Positions 1 through 10,400 of a DNA stretch of 60,640 bases are shown piece by piece. The position numbers and the translations under genes are program-made. This DNA is from an uncultured Acidimicrobiaceae bacterium (GTDB lineage Bacteria > Actinomycetota > Acidimicrobiia > Spongiisociales > SHLN01). The first letter of the stretch is position 1. Each line of letters begins with the position of its first letter. The DNA is taken from contig CAMYMH010000026.1 in the NCBI GenBank assembly GCA_947259275.1, positions 1 through 60,640 on the forward strand, written 5' to 3'. The notes beneath the pieces are model-generated. The model saw only the letters and a list, made by a program, of their open reading frames with translations, had not been told where the DNA came from and did not search any database.

Positions 1-15
1 CCTAGGTAGCAGGAG

Positions 16-549
16 TCAGGCCGACGGCCCGACGGCGTCGGCTTGGTAGAACGCCGGCGGGTAGCGCACTTGGCCCCGGTATTTCGGGTCGTAGTTCGAG
101 AGCCGCTTCACCATGAAGGCGTCGTCCGGGATCTTCGGTGACGGCGGTGTGATGCCGTGAAGGGACGCTCTCTCGAACCCAAAGCGGGGATAGTAGGCCG
201 GGATTCCCTCGACGAGAACAAGCGGCTCGCCCCGCTCCTCGAGGAGTTCCAAGCCGTGCACGGTCAGAGCCGTACCAACACCCTGGCTCTGGTGGTCGGG
301 ATGGACCGCCAGCGGGGCCAAATCGAGAATCCGGGTATCCGCGGCCGGCGTCTCCAACGTCACGTAGCTGAACATGATGTGGCCGATGACGTCGCCACCG
401 TCGACGGCCACCAGCGAGAGCTCGGGCACATACAGGTCGGATTGACGAATCAGCTCGATGAGCTGCGCTTCGTTCTCCTGGTCGAAGGCTGCGTTGTTGA
501 CTCGGGCAACACCGGGATAGTCGCCGGAAGTTTCCGCTCGGATGTTCAC
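16..549 (-). CDS. GNAT family N-acetyltransferase
   Basis: Predicted 177-residue acetyltransferase that would move an acetyl group from acetyl-CoA to an amine; the substrate is unknown. The sequence has the GNAT order: an N-terminal NIRAETSGDYPGVARV strand-helix, then LAVHPDHQSQGVGTAL, the acetyl-CoA loop (Q/R-x-x-G-x-G/A), and a C-terminal YYPRFGFERA segment typical of YhbS-like members. I chose GTG at 549 because the reading frame upstream has no family similarity and runs into the preceding lipoprotein gene. From 549 the gene sits 16 bp after that gene's stop, which fits an operon of three minus-strand genes. Substrate class cannot be inferred. Confidence 0.85.
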   Translation of the reverse strand: MNIRAETSGDYPGVARVNNAAFDQENEAQLIELIRQSDLYVPELSLVAVDGGDVIGHIMFSYVTLETPAADTRILDLAPLAVHPDHQSQGVGTALTVHGLELLEERGEPLVLVEGIPAYYPRFGFERASLHGITPPSPKIPDDAFMVKRLSNYDPKYRGQVRYPPAFYQADAVGPSA

Positions 550-565
550 ACGGGCAGGGTACCGG

Positions 566-2833
566 TCACCCTTCGGGAAAGAGCACGGCCTGCCACGCCT
601 CCCGCTGTCGGTTGGTCTCCTCGTCAAGCACGAGGGGCTCCACCCGGCTCGGCTCCTCGCCGGCATCCAACATTGCCCGCCATTCCTCATCGGACAGCCG
701 ATTGTCGGCCGGCATCCAGAACTCGTGGTAGGCGTACACCACCCCGGTCGCCACCTGGAAGATGCCGTCGTCGGTCGGCACCAGCACCAGCATCTGGTTG
801 GGACGGCCGCTACCGAGCTCGAGCACCTCGAAGGTCGAGCGGAAGATGTCGGCCACCACCGCGACGTCCTGGTCCGACGAGGAGGGGCCCACCAGCTCGG
901 GATCGATGTCGGAGGAGTCGATCCAGATCAGCTCCAGCAGTGACCCGATCGATGCGAGCCAATCGTTGTCGGCCTCGGAGATCGGTACACCGTTCAGCTC
1001 GTCGCGGGCAATCCGTGCCAGTCGATCGAGGAACTCGACCCGGACCAGCGTCAGCAGATCGTCCTGGTCGTCGGTGAGCAGGCGTCGGGCCGATAAACCG
1101 TCCTGGAGCAGCCCCGCCACCGCCGAGATGCGCTCGAACGCCACCGGATCCGGTTCCACCCAGTGACGAGGCGGCACCTCGGGGAAGTCGCCCCCACCTT
1201 CGGCGGCGAAACCCTGCTTGGCGTAGAGGAGCGTGTCGTGTTTGAGCTCGGTGTAGGTCCCGAATCCGGTCTGGTGTGCCTTGGCCTCCCACGCCTCGGT
1301 CTGCATGTAGTCGGGGAAAGCCGGCCCGTGGGGAAGCCACATCGGCTCGATCGCATACAGCCAGGCGTCGTAGACCGTGGCCGCCCAGTCATCGGGGTCG
1401 CGGGCGGCGATGAGCTGCGTCATCTTCGCCAGCTGCTCGTCGTAGTTCTCGAACTCTGGTTCGCCGGCACCGATCTGGACCTGGTGAGCGAAGTCGGACC
1501 CGAACACCGCCGCCAGATCGAGCGGCGAGACCTTCACCCGTTGCACCCCCGGCTCGCCGACGTTTGGCCACGACAGCTGGTCGAGTATGTACGAGTCGAT
1601 GACGAAGCGGGCGCCCATGATCCTCATTCCCGCGGCCTCGGGGTTGATACCGACATCTCGGAGCGCAAGCAGCCCGGCGCCGACGTCGGCGATGAGCGCG
1701 TCGTCGACCAGGATCGACGGATCGAACGACGCCAGGTCAGGGCTGGGGTCGAAGGAGTCCACCATCGATATCAATTCGTTTGGCGTGTAATCGTCGGCCA
1801 TCCCCACCATGAAGGCGGTCGGCTCGTAGATGGCCAGCCAGTTGTCCCACAGAGGGTTGGCGACCAGCAGACCGGGATCGACCACCAGCGGGCGGGCGGC
1901 CAGGATGCCGAGGCGCAGTGACTCCGGCTCCTGGACGAAGAACGACGTCTGGCCGAGCAGCGACATGGCCCGGAAGTACCGTTCGAGATCCTCGTTGCGG
2001 GTGTAGTGGCCACGGGGCCTGAACTGGGTGTAGTCGACGCACCCGGCTGGGGAAATCATCGGGTTGCAGTCGCGAAAGCTCGTTATCGGCGAGGTCGTCA
2101 TCCGAGTGTGCTCGAGCGCCAGGTCCACCTCGGCCTGGGCCAACGGCCCAATTGGACCGACATCGAGCTCCAGCAGCGTGGCGGCCGCCTCGTAGAACTG
2201 CTCCACCCGATCTGCGGACTCGGCCACTGCCGTTCCCGCCAGCTCCTGGTTCTGGGCGCGACTGGCGTCGACCAAACCGACGACCAGCTCTTCGAGGATC
2301 GGGAGCAGCACCTCCTGCTCGGTCTCCCGCAGCACCTTGGAGAACGCGAGGTGCCACGAGTGGTAAGCGACGTCGGTCGTCACGTAAGCCACGACCGCGT
2401 CGTACAGGACGGCCTCGTACGGCTGATGGAAGAGTCGGTAGGTTTGATCGGGAAGTACCACGAAGCCGTTCTCAGTCAGCACTTCGGTTGCTCCCACCGA
2501 GTCCAGCCAGTCGGGCATCCACTCTGGCATCGCGACACCGTCGAGTGAGGTTGGTGTGGGCGGCCCCGGGTAGACGCCATCGTCCAGCACGGGAACCGCC
2601 GTGAAGCTCGCGAACGGTTCCACTCGGCGAGGTTGCCGCGCCACCTTGACGGTCTCCGCCGGGCGCGGCGTCGTGGTAGTGGTCGTGGGAGGTGCCGTGG
2701 TCGTGGTCGCAAGCGGTGGCTGCGAAGTCGTAGTAGAGGCCGGCGATGTTGTTGTCGACGGTTCGGCCGATCCACTCCGGCAAGCTCCCGCCACCATGGC
2801 AAGAACCATCATCACGATGATGCTGCGTTTCAT
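566..2833 (-). CDS. DUF3160-domain lipoprotein
   Basis: 755-residue exported lipoprotein. Residues 1-17 form a signal peptide ending in the lipobox VAGAC (lipidated Cys18). A Thr/Pro-rich linker (about 25-60) follows, a common wall-spanning spacer in actinobacterial lipoproteins. The rest resembles the DUF3160 family (conserved blocks around YEAVLYDAVVAYVTTDVAYH and the C-terminal YHEFWMPADNRLSDEEW region), whose function is unknown. It follows a CapA-like gene by 26 bp and precedes the GNAT gene, so the three are probably cotranscribed. Localisation on the outer face of the membrane is inferred from the lipobox. No catalytic residues can be named. Confidence 0.82.
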   Translation of the reverse strand: MKRSIIVMMVLAMVAGACRSGSAEPSTTTSPASTTTSQPPLATTTTAPPTTTTTTPRPAETVKVARQPRRVEPFASFTAVPVLDDGVYPGPPTPTSLDGVAMPEWMPDWLDSVGATEVLTENGFVVLPDQTYRLFHQPYEAVLYDAVVAYVTTDVAYHSWHLAFSKVLRETEQEVLLPILEELVVGLVDASRAQNQELAGTAVAESADRVEQFYEAAATLLELDVGPIGPLAQAEVDLALEHTRMTTSPITSFRDCNPMISPAGCVDYTQFRPRGHYTRNEDLERYFRAMSLLGQTSFFVQEPESLRLGILAARPLVVDPGLLVANPLWDNWLAIYEPTAFMVGMADDYTPNELISMVDSFDPSPDLASFDPSILVDDALIADVGAGLLALRDVGINPEAAGMRIMGARFVIDSYILDQLSWPNVGEPGVQRVKVSPLDLAAVFGSDFAHQVQIGAGEPEFENYDEQLAKMTQLIAARDPDDWAATVYDAWLYAIEPMWLPHGPAFPDYMQTEAWEAKAHQTGFGTYTELKHDTLLYAKQGFAAEGGGDFPEVPPRHWVEPDPVAFERISAVAGLLQDGLSARRLLTDDQDDLLTLVRVEFLDRLARIARDELNGVPISEADNDWLASIGSLLELIWIDSSDIDPELVGPSSSDQDVAVVADIFRSTFEVLELGSGRPNQMLVLVPTDDGIFQVATGVVYAYHEFWMPADNRLSDEEWRAMLDAGEEPSRVEPLVLDEETNRQREAWQAVLFPEG

Positions 2834-2859
2834 TGCTGCCTCCTCACATCAATCTGTGC

Positions 2860-4305
2860 TCATCTCCCCACCACCGCCGGCTCGGTCAGGCCGTCGCCAT
2901 CGATGTCGACACAGGCCGGCGTGCCGGTGCCGGCCAACTCGGCCGAATACCAGAACCCGAACCCGTCCCATACCCAGGCCCCAGTGGCGGAAATCCGCTC
3001 ATCGCCGAACCCACCAAAACCCAGCGCCAACCCGGCGCCGCACACCGCCAGGTCGTTTACCGGGAGCGGGAGCGATCCCGCCACCCAGACTTGCTCGAGA
3101 GAATCGTGGTGATACACCCCGAGGTGGGCACTGCGCCCCGAGGTGTCCGTCCAGGTGATGTGCGGGTAGGACTGGTTCACGAGCGTCTCTCGGAAAGGAC
3201 GCCGAAACGACGCGACGAGTTCCCGCTCGCCGTCCCCGGTGACATCGCCCACTCCGGCGGCGGTCAGATCACCCGGTGAGAAACTCTCCGGGCTGGTCCG
3301 GTCCCCGGCCTCGGCAGGCACCACCGGGTTCCACCATGCCCTGTCGAACAGCACGGCATCGCCGTCCGGCTCGTCCCAGCCGGTGAAGTGCACCCGCCGG
3401 TCCGCATGGGCGACGGCGCCGACCCGATAGGCACGCACCCCGGTCTCAGACACGAGCACCTCCAGCAATGCGCCCGTGGTCGTGCCCGGCACCACCTGGT
3501 CAAACAGGAAGTTGCCGAGACTGGTGGCCACCACCGTGGTGCGCTCGTCGGATTGGATCGTCCACACCGGCTGCACCACATGGGGCCCGTGTCCCCAGAC
3601 AACGTCCGCCCCCCAATCCGCCAGCTGTTCGGCAATGGTCCCCAGGTAGGTATCGGTGCGGGCCAGGTATTCGATGCCACCGTGGATGGAGACCGTGACG
3701 ATGTCAGCCCGATCGCGGGCATCACGGACGGCCTGTTCGGCGTCCCCGGCATCCCACGGAGCTACACCGGGCGTGGCTCCGGCCGCCAGACCGTGGCCGG
3801 TGGCGTCAAACGCCAGATAGGCAATGCGCAGCCCATCGCGTTCAACGATCAATGGAGCTGCGGCCGTGGCGGCGTCCACGCCACCTCCGACGACAGACAT
3901 GCCTCCGGCAGCCACCGCCCCCATGGTGTCGACCACCGACGCCGCCCCGGCGTCGCCGGCGTGATTGTTAGCCAGCGCCAGCACATCGAACCCGGCCGAC
4001 CCGACCAACCCGGCCAGCTCCGGACTGGCTTCCAGGGCGTGGACGGCCGGGTCGAGGTGGGGCCGATCTGTCAGCGGCGACTCGAGGTTGGCGGCGGCAA
4101 TGTCGGCCGACCGCACGACGAACCGAACGTCTTCGAACATGCCGGCCGGGTCGGCCTCAGCCACCGGCGCAATCTCACGACCCAACATGAGATCCCCGGC
4201 AAACAGCAAAGTCGCCGACCGCACGGGAGGGGAGTCACCGGCGTCGCCGCAGCCACCACCCACCACCAGGACGAGCGCAATCAGCAGCCAACGGACTGGC
4301 TTCAT
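2860..4305 (-). CDS. CapA-like metallophosphatase-fold lipoprotein
   Basis: 481-residue protein of the CapA (poly-gamma-glutamate capsule, PGA_cap) family. The N-terminus is hydrophobic and ends at a probable lipidated Cys19. Family blocks are visible: LLFAGDLMLGR (metal-binding Asp), ANLESPL, ALANNHAGDAG, SIHGGIEY and WGHGPHVVQPV, a complete calcineurin-like set. The last 130 or so residues form an extra domain with VTGDGERELVASF and VDIDGDGLTEPAVVG, like FG-GAP/VCBS repeats, which is not part of the usual CapA core. No other capsule genes are nearby, so a role in poly-glutamate export is not supported. A secreted or cell-surface hydrolase is a safer reading. Confidence 0.83.
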   Translation of the reverse strand: MKPVRWLLIALVLVVGGGCGDAGDSPPVRSATLLFAGDLMLGREIAPVAEADPAGMFEDVRFVVRSADIAAANLESPLTDRPHLDPAVHALEASPELAGLVGSAGFDVLALANNHAGDAGAASVVDTMGAVAAGGMSVVGGGVDAATAAAPLIVERDGLRIAYLAFDATGHGLAAGATPGVAPWDAGDAEQAVRDARDRADIVTVSIHGGIEYLARTDTYLGTIAEQLADWGADVVWGHGPHVVQPVWTIQSDERTTVVATSLGNFLFDQVVPGTTTGALLEVLVSETGVRAYRVGAVAHADRRVHFTGWDEPDGDAVLFDRAWWNPVVPAEAGDRTSPESFSPGDLTAAGVGDVTGDGERELVASFRRPFRETLVNQSYPHITWTDTSGRSAHLGVYHHDSLEQVWVAGSLPLPVNDLAVCGAGLALGFGGFGDERISATGAWVWDGFGFWYSAELAGTGTPACVDIDGDGLTEPAVVGR

Positions 4306-4362
4306 ACCCCCATGGTGTGCTCGCGCCTCTGCGACTAGCTAGGACCGAAATCCCCTACTCGG

Positions 4363-5169
4363 CTAATCGTCTATCAGCTCCACTTCCACCGCTACCTCGC
4401 TGGGAACGGGTGGTTCACCGCGCCGCAGGTCGTCGGCGATGTCGTCGATCAGGGCCTGGGAGTTCCGCCAGCCCTTGATCCGGTAGGCGTGGTCCGGGTT
4501 CTCGTAACCGTCGCGCGTCGCCTTGATCACCCAGGGCCGGCCGGTGAGGGTGTTGTAGGCGATCCAGCCTCCCACCAGCAGCCAATACACCACCCATCCG
4601 ACCAGGTGGATCAGACCTGGGATCAGCACGAAGATCGTGAAGAGGGCGGCCGCGACGATTGCCGCCGCGATGGCGACATACAGCAACGCTTTGGCGAGGG
4701 CGGCGAGTATCCCACCGGCGGCACCCGCGGCACCACCCCCACCGCCACCACTGCGCTTGCCCCCGCCGCCGCTGCCTCCCCGGCTGCCGCCCCCACTGCT
4801 GCCGCCCCGGCTGCCGCCGCCGGATGAGCCTCCGCCGCCCAGACCTCCGAGCCAGCCGCCACCGGAGCGGCCGCTCGAACGGCCCGAGCCGCCCCCGCCC
4901 CAGAAGATCCAGGGAAAGCCTCCTCGGTCCCGCCGTGCCAGCTCCCGATTGTCCCGATACGGATTGGGGACCGGCGGTTGAACTGCGTTTGGATGCGGCC
5001 GGTGGATCTCGGGTTTGCGGTCAAGGGGCGGCTCAAACACCCGCTCCCGGCGGGGAAGGCGAAACCGGTAGCCGAAGTAGCGGGGCCGACGGGCCAGCCA
5101 GTGGCGTTCCACCACCCAACGCTGACCATCAGGGGTTTGCACGAACCGCTTTCGAAATCCAGCCGCCAC
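4363..5169 (-). CDS. glycine/serine-rich membrane protein
   Basis: 268-residue protein not recognised as a named family. The N-terminal 60 residues are basic and aromatic (RWVVERHWLARRPRYFGYRF). The middle is a low-complexity Gly/Ser/Arg stretch (about 100-145 from the chosen start). Then come two hydrophobic segments (LAKALLYVAIAAAIVAAALF and LIHLVGWVVYWLLVGGW) and an acidic tail. GTG at 5169 is preceded by an AGGA-type ribosome-binding site, and a longer start would run across the divergent gene at 5207. The start codons of the two divergent genes are only 37 bp apart, so they share one short regulatory region. Function unknown. Confidence 0.65.
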   Translation of the reverse strand: MAAGFRKRFVQTPDGQRWVVERHWLARRPRYFGYRFRLPRRERVFEPPLDRKPEIHRPHPNAVQPPVPNPYRDNRELARRDRGGFPWIFWGGGGSGRSSGRSGGGWLGGLGGGGSSGGGSRGGSSGGGSRGGSGGGGKRSGGGGGGAAGAAGGILAALAKALLYVAIAAAIVAAALFTIFVLIPGLIHLVGWVVYWLLVGGWIAYNTLTGRPWVIKATRDGYENPDHAYRIKGWRNSQALIDDIADDLRRGEPPVPSEVAVEVELIDD

Positions 5170-5206
5170 AACCGATATCCTACGAGCCCCAATCCGGAGG
5201 ACCCGA

Positions 5207-6016
5207 GTGGCAGCCCGCATCGCAATGCTTGTCGGACTCCTCTTGCTCGCCGCCGTGACACCAGCCCTGGGGCAGGCGACCGGCCCGGCCATCGCCGGGC
5301 TCTCCGAGGACCCGGTGTATGTGGAAGCCGGAGCCGAAGCGGTCGACGAGTCACGCCTCCGGAGCGCCATCGACACGGCCGCCGGGTACGGGATCGACCT
5401 CCGTATCGCGGTGCTGGCCGCCGGCGACGACGCCGAGGCGCTGGCGTCCACCATTGCCACCGAGCTGGATCCGGCGACGGTGCTCGTCTTCACACCCACG
5501 TCGTATGGCGTATTCAGCGATGACCTTTCGAGCGGACGTCTGGCGGAAGCCCTTGCGGATGCCGAAGATGCCCTCAGTGGACCGGACGTCGCCGATGGAG
5601 CAACTGCCTTCGCCGAGGCACTCGATCCCGATCAGGACTCCGGCGGCGTGTCCGCCGGGCTGGTCGTGGTCGGGATCGTTGGCCTCCTCGTCGTGGTGGG
5701 TGTCGGCGGCCGGCTGTGGGACGTGAAGACGCGCGATGCGCGCCAGGCGCGCCGCCGCGACCGTCGCCGCTCCCAGCTGATGGACCGCACCCGTCACATC
5801 GCCGACCACGTGCTGGAACTGAGCGATCCGGTTGAGCTTGCCGAAGACGCCGAGCTGTCCAGAAAGTACGCCGAGGCCGCCACCCGGTTCGACGAGGCCG
5901 AGCTCGAGATCGCCTCCGCCACCACCATGCACGAGCTCGACACCGTTGAAGAACATCTCGAGCACGCCGACAGTCTCCTCAATGAGGTTCAAGAACGACT
6001 CCGGACTGCCTACTAG
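5207..6016 (+). CDS. secreted/membrane TPM-like protein
   Basis: 269-residue protein with a signal peptide (MAARIAMLVG...TPALG), an extracytoplasmic domain, one transmembrane helix near residue 150 (LVVVGIVGLLVVVGVGG), and a basic then acidic coiled-coil cytoplasmic tail rich in Glu/Ala. The extracellular part (DLRIAVLAAGDDAEALASTIATEL...VLVFTPTSYGVFS) resembles TPM/YgcG-type domains, though weakly. The start is GTG with a good GGAGG site 6 bases upstream. It is divergent to the Gly-rich membrane protein, and the pair may act together at the envelope (inference from position only). Confidence 0.62.
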   Translation: MAARIAMLVGLLLLAAVTPALGQATGPAIAGLSEDPVYVEAGAEAVDESRLRSAIDTAAGYGIDLRIAVLAAGDDAEALASTIATELDPATVLVFTPTSYGVFSDDLSSGRLAEALADAEDALSGPDVADGATAFAEALDPDQDSGGVSAGLVVVGIVGLLVVVGVGGRLWDVKTRDARQARRRDRRRSQLMDRTRHIADHVLELSDPVELAEDAELSRKYAEAATRFDEAELEIASATTMHELDTVEEHLEHADSLLNEVQERLRTAY

Positions 6017-6026
6017 GCCGTACCGA

Positions 6027-6047
6027 TTGGCTAGGCCCCCTAACCAA
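6027..6047. terminator. hairpin between convergent genes
   Basis: TTGGCTAG, then a 5-base loop, then CTAACCAA: an 8-bp stem with one mismatch lying exactly between the stop of the TPM-like gene and the stop of the EamA gene, and overlapping the latter's stop codon. Position suggests a bidirectional terminator. There is no clear U-tract. Confidence 0.4.
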
Positions 6048-6867
6048 CGCTGATGAGACCGACGCCGACCGCAGCGAAGATCAGTCCGATCCACTGAGTA
6101 TGAAACAGCCGCTCGTGCAGGACGACACTGGCGAGCATCACCGTGCTGGCCGGATAGAGGGCCGTGATGACCGAAACCAGAGTGAGCAACCCGCGGCGCT
6201 CGGCGACCAAGAACAGCAAGTTGGCGACCATATCCAGGCCGCCGGCACCGAGAATCAGCCATCCGCAGCCACGGGCGGGCCGCAGCCCCGCCCGACTGAT
6301 AAGGGCGACGGCGAGGATCACCGAGATCGACGCCAGTCGGGCAAAAGTCAAGGTCCACAGCTCGCTGGACTCCGAGTTGGCGATGAGGATGAAGAAAGCG
6401 CCAAACCCGACCCCGGCACCAATGCCCTCGGCCATGCCGGGCCCCCGCCGGAACTGACCGGACCTGACCCCGCTCACGAGGGCGATGGCAATCAGGGCCA
6501 GCGGGATACCCGCTAGCGCCACCCGTGAGGGTCGCTCGCCGGTGATGAGTCCCCAGGCCACCGGCACGATGGCCGCCAGGATTGCGCTCAACGGAGCGAC
6601 CACGCTCATCGTCCCGATGGAAAGCCCGCGATAGAGCAACACGAGGCCCGCCGAGCCCGCCACCCCGGCGCTGGCGGCCCATCCCATGTCCTCCCGAACG
6701 ATTTCGCCACCCGTTGCCGCCAGAACAACCAGGACGATCCCAAGACCGGCGAGCTGGGAGAGGACGACGACGGAGAAAACCCGCCCGGACCTGCGGGTGG
6801 CGATTCCGCCCAGGAAATCGGCGGAACCAAAGGTCACTGCCGACAGGAAGGCCAACAACGCGCTCAT
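6040..6867 (-). CDS. EamA/DMT superfamily transporter
   Basis: 275-residue inner-membrane protein with about ten hydrophobic helices arranged as two EamA repeats, the usual length and layout for drug/metabolite transporters. The first repeat starts MSALLAFLSAVTFGSADFLGGIATRR and the second includes VISRAGLRPARGCGWLILGAGGLDMVANLLFLVAERRGLL. Substrate is unknown; relatives export metabolites or drugs. The gene is monocistronic in appearance, and the 168 bp to the next gene hold nothing recognisable. It ends convergent with the gene to its left. Confidence 0.88.
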   Translation of the reverse strand: MSALLAFLSAVTFGSADFLGGIATRRSGRVFSVVVLSQLAGLGIVLVVLAATGGEIVREDMGWAASAGVAGSAGLVLLYRGLSIGTMSVVAPLSAILAAIVPVAWGLITGERPSRVALAGIPLALIAIALVSGVRSGQFRRGPGMAEGIGAGVGFGAFFILIANSESSELWTLTFARLASISVILAVALISRAGLRPARGCGWLILGAGGLDMVANLLFLVAERRGLLTLVSVITALYPASTVMLASVVLHERLFHTQWIGLIFAAVGVGLISVG

Positions 6868-7035
6868 GGGGTCCGGAGACCCTACCGACTCACCAGCTCC
6901 CGGTGGGCGGCGACCTGCGCGGCCAGCTCGGGAGAACGCAGAACCCGAGCGCCGCGGGTTGCGCAGGGACAGTGGCCATACCGGGTGAACCGCTCCCTCC
7001 GCGGGAATTAACCAGTGGCATTGCTCAGCAGGCTG

Positions 7036-7395
7036 CTAGGCGAAGGTCACCTCTACCAGCGGGCTGTCGGCCAGCCACTGCTCCAGGTTGTCGAGATGCC
7101 CGAGGCGGCCGACGAGAACTCCTAGCACGTCACGTCGCTCGCCCTCGTCGGTGACGGCCCGTGCCGTCGCGTCGAGGTCTGCTCGCACAGACTGCTTCAG
7201 ATGAAAGGTGAAGCTGGGATTGGCGATCAGGTTGGCGTACCAGCTCCGCCGACCCGGCAAGCCGGTAATGAAGATGCGCCCGTTCAGGTTGTGAAACCAC
7301 ATCTCGAGGCGTCTCGCTTGACCGGTCCTGCGCCCGGTGGTGGTGATGTCGACGGTTCGGTCGGATTCCAGTGCGGCAATAATGTCGTCGGTCAT
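7036..7395 (-). CDS. nitroreductase/deazaflavin-dependent oxidoreductase (DDN-like)
   Basis: 119-residue protein of the deazaflavin (F420)-dependent nitroreductase family (DUF385, split beta-barrel). The family signature VDITTTGRRTGQARRLEMWF lies at residues 14-33, followed by FITGLPGRRSWYANLIANPSFTFHLK. Members use reduced F420 or other flavins, and some bind heme or quinone, so the exact cofactor is not certain. Together with the LLM enzyme at 49.8 kb this suggests that the organism makes F420. It lies 60 bp from the cyclase gene on the same strand, but a shared transcript is not certain. Confidence 0.85.
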   Translation of the reverse strand: MTDDIIAALESDRTVDITTTGRRTGQARRLEMWFHNLNGRIFITGLPGRRSWYANLIANPSFTFHLKQSVRADLDATARAVTDEGERRDVLGVLVGRLGHLDNLEQWLADSPLVEVTFA

Positions 7396-7455
7396 GGGAT
7401 CCAGAACGTTGCTCGGACCAGCGGCATTCCGAAATCCGATGGGCCCGGCCAGACC

Positions 7456-10400
7456 TCAGGCGGGCGGCGGGCGCTCGCCATCCATCCGGGCCAGATAGAG
7501 GTTCAAACCCAAGTCCTGCAGTATCTGGCGGGCCTCACCCCACCTGGCCTCACCCTGCTCCACGTCGCCATGCTTCAGTTCGTATGATGCCCAATCCCAC
7601 AGAGCCAGGGCCCGATCGGTTTCCATTCCCGCTTCGGCGAAGATGGCGCCGCTCAGACGGAAACAGGTAACCGCGTCGCGTGGTTCGACCGAGCCTTCCC
7701 AATCAACCTCGATTGGGTGGCCAAGGTTCGCCGCAATCTTGCCGAAGACGCGCCACGCCTGACCGACGTGGCCCGGATTCTCGACCGACATGGCGTGGGT
7801 CAGCGCTTGCTGTGCCTCTGCCAAAGCCTCCTTCATCTCGCCCGAGCCCAGGTAAGCCTCGGCGAGTAAGCGACAGGTCTCTGAGATGTGCTCCGCAGCT
7901 CCCGCCGCCGTGAACTCGCTGCCTGCCTCGATCAGCTGCGAGATCGCCCGGGGGTAATCCTCCTGGCCGACGTAGGCCGCCCCGATGTTGCTCATGGTCA
8001 GCGCCTGTTGGTCCCGATCCCCCATCTCTCGTTGAATTGACAGGGCCTGGCGGGACACTGCCTCGGCCTGCTCGAAGTCGCCCCGCAGCCGGGCAACCTC
8101 ACCCAGGTTGAGCAAGGCCCTCCCCTCGCCGATGCGATCGCCGAGCGCTCTGGTGACTTCGAGACCACGTTCGAAGTACTTGGCCGCGCCGGTTAACTGC
8201 CCGACGGCAAGATCGTGGGCGCCCAGCAGGCTCAGGATGCCCCGCAGCGCCCGCCCATGGTTCGCCTCAGTGGCGAGTTCGAGCGCCTCCTCCCCGAAGG
8301 TACGAGCTTGCTCCATATGCCCGAGGCGCAGATAGGCTCCACCCACCCGCCTGAGCACGTCGGCGAGCTCGACCGGTGAGAACGAGCCGCTTTCACGCAA
8401 CCGGGACTCGGCTGCTTGGGCGGTTTGGAGAGCCTCACGGTTGTTGCCCAGGCGGGTATGGGCGGCCGACTCAGTCTGCAGAGCACGTGCCTGACCGACC
8501 AGGTCGCCGGTGGACTGAGCATGTTCGAGCATGGACTCGGTCACAGTGAGGGCTTCGTCGTAGCGGGCCTGCAACAACAGCACATCTGCCAGACCTCCAC
8601 TCAAGGTCATACGGGTCGGCGAGTCGAGAGTCTCAGGCCGGAGAGCCTTGCGGTAATAGTCGATCGCTTCGTCATTGGCATACCGGGCCTGTGCCCGCGG
8701 GGCCGCCTCGGCATACCAGTGGGCTGCCTCGCCGGGCAACTCGGCGAGCTCATAGTGGTGAGCGATCATGGCCGGATGCGCCGAGATCTCGGGCCGGCCC
8801 GCCAACCACTGGGCTACCCAGGCGTGGTAGCTGCGGCGCAGCGACTTCAGCACCCCCTCATAGGTCACGTCGTGCAAGATGGCATGCTTGAAGATGTACT
8901 CCTCGGTCCCGGCAAAGTCGGGCGTGTCGTTCTCCCGAATCAGCTCCTTGGCCCGCAAGGCGGTGAGTATCTGAGGCAGTTCGCGCGCCGCATCGGATCG
9001 CGGCTGGCGGTGCCCGGCAACCTCCGAGGGAGGGATGGAGCCATCCCAGAAGATTCGCCCCACCACCGAGGCCCGCTCCATGGTGTCCCGCTCGCGAGAC
9101 GGGAGTCGATCCAGCCGGGCCTGCAAGACGCCGGTCAAGGTGGCCGGCACCTGCAGATCTGTGATGCGGGACCTCTCCATATGCCACTCGTCATCGCCCG
9201 TGATGATGACTTCGTCCTCGATCAGCATCTTGACCAGCTCCTCCACGTAGAACGGATTGCCGTCAACGTTGTCCACGATCTGGCTCCGGACAGCCTCCGG
9301 AATGTGGAGGACCTTCTGCAAAACCTCATCGAGCAGGCGTCCGCTCTCGTCGTCCGTCAGGCGGGTGAGATTGAGGCGGGTCAGCGAGGGCACATCGTCA
9401 CCCCAGCCGGGCAGGTGCTCGAACAGCGATGGTCTCGCCAGCGCCACGATCAACATGGGTATCTCGGTGCAGCTCTCCGCAATGTGGAGGATCAGTTGCA
9501 TAGAAGCCTGATCGGCCCAGTGCACATCCTCGAGTAACAGAACTACCGGCGCCCCACGACTCACCGCGGTGAAGAGCTGGGTGACCGCCAGCAGCGCCCG
9601 GTCGTGCAGCTGCTTGGCATCCTCGATGATGCCTCCCAGAACGTCGCTCTGACTCAGATCGAGGCCAACCAGGTGTCCGATCAGGTGGGCCTGCTCACGC
9701 GAGCTTTCGCCCAGGAAGTGCGCGACACCGGCCTCGAGCTTGCTGAGAACGACGTCGGGGGGATCGTTGTCGGCGGCCTCGAAGCGGGTCAGGAAGATGT
9801 CGCGGGTCAAGGCGTACGGCACGCCCTGGTGCGGGCGATCCGCTCGGGCCATGAACAGGCGGTTCTCTTTGGGCTGGACGCGCAACCAGTCCTCGAACTC
9901 ATAGAGAAGCCGGGACTTGCCGATACCTGCGTCGCCGACGATTTCGACCAGCCACAGCCGCTGGTTCTCGATTGACCAGCCGAAGGAGTCCTGAAGCTGC
10001 TCCAGTTCGGCCTCACGGCCGATCATCCGGGTTTCCACACCCTCAACGCCGCGGGTCTGCAGCCGGAACGCCCGCGGGCGAACCCCGTTTACGACGTAGG
10101 TCCGAAGCGGATCCGACACACCCTTGACTGTCAGGGGCGGCTGCAGCTGGACCGAGAAGACGCCCCGGACGTGGCGATATGTGTCGTGGCTTACGAGGAT
10201 GCCCCCGACCGGGGCGGCGCTCTCTAACCGGGCCGCGGTGTTGACGGTGCTGCCGATGGCGGTGTACTCGCCGGTGGTCCCCATCTCCCCTAACACCACT
10301 GGACCCGTGTTGATGCCAATCCGAATCGGAAACGCATGCCCGGCCTTGGCCAATTCCTCGGCGTGCTCATGCATCGCCAGCGCGGCGCGAATTGCCTGCT

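Noticed and set aside
2860..4305. Capsule biosynthesis locus
   Set aside because: Only a CapA-like protein is present; no CapB/CapC-like ligase or export gene is in the window.
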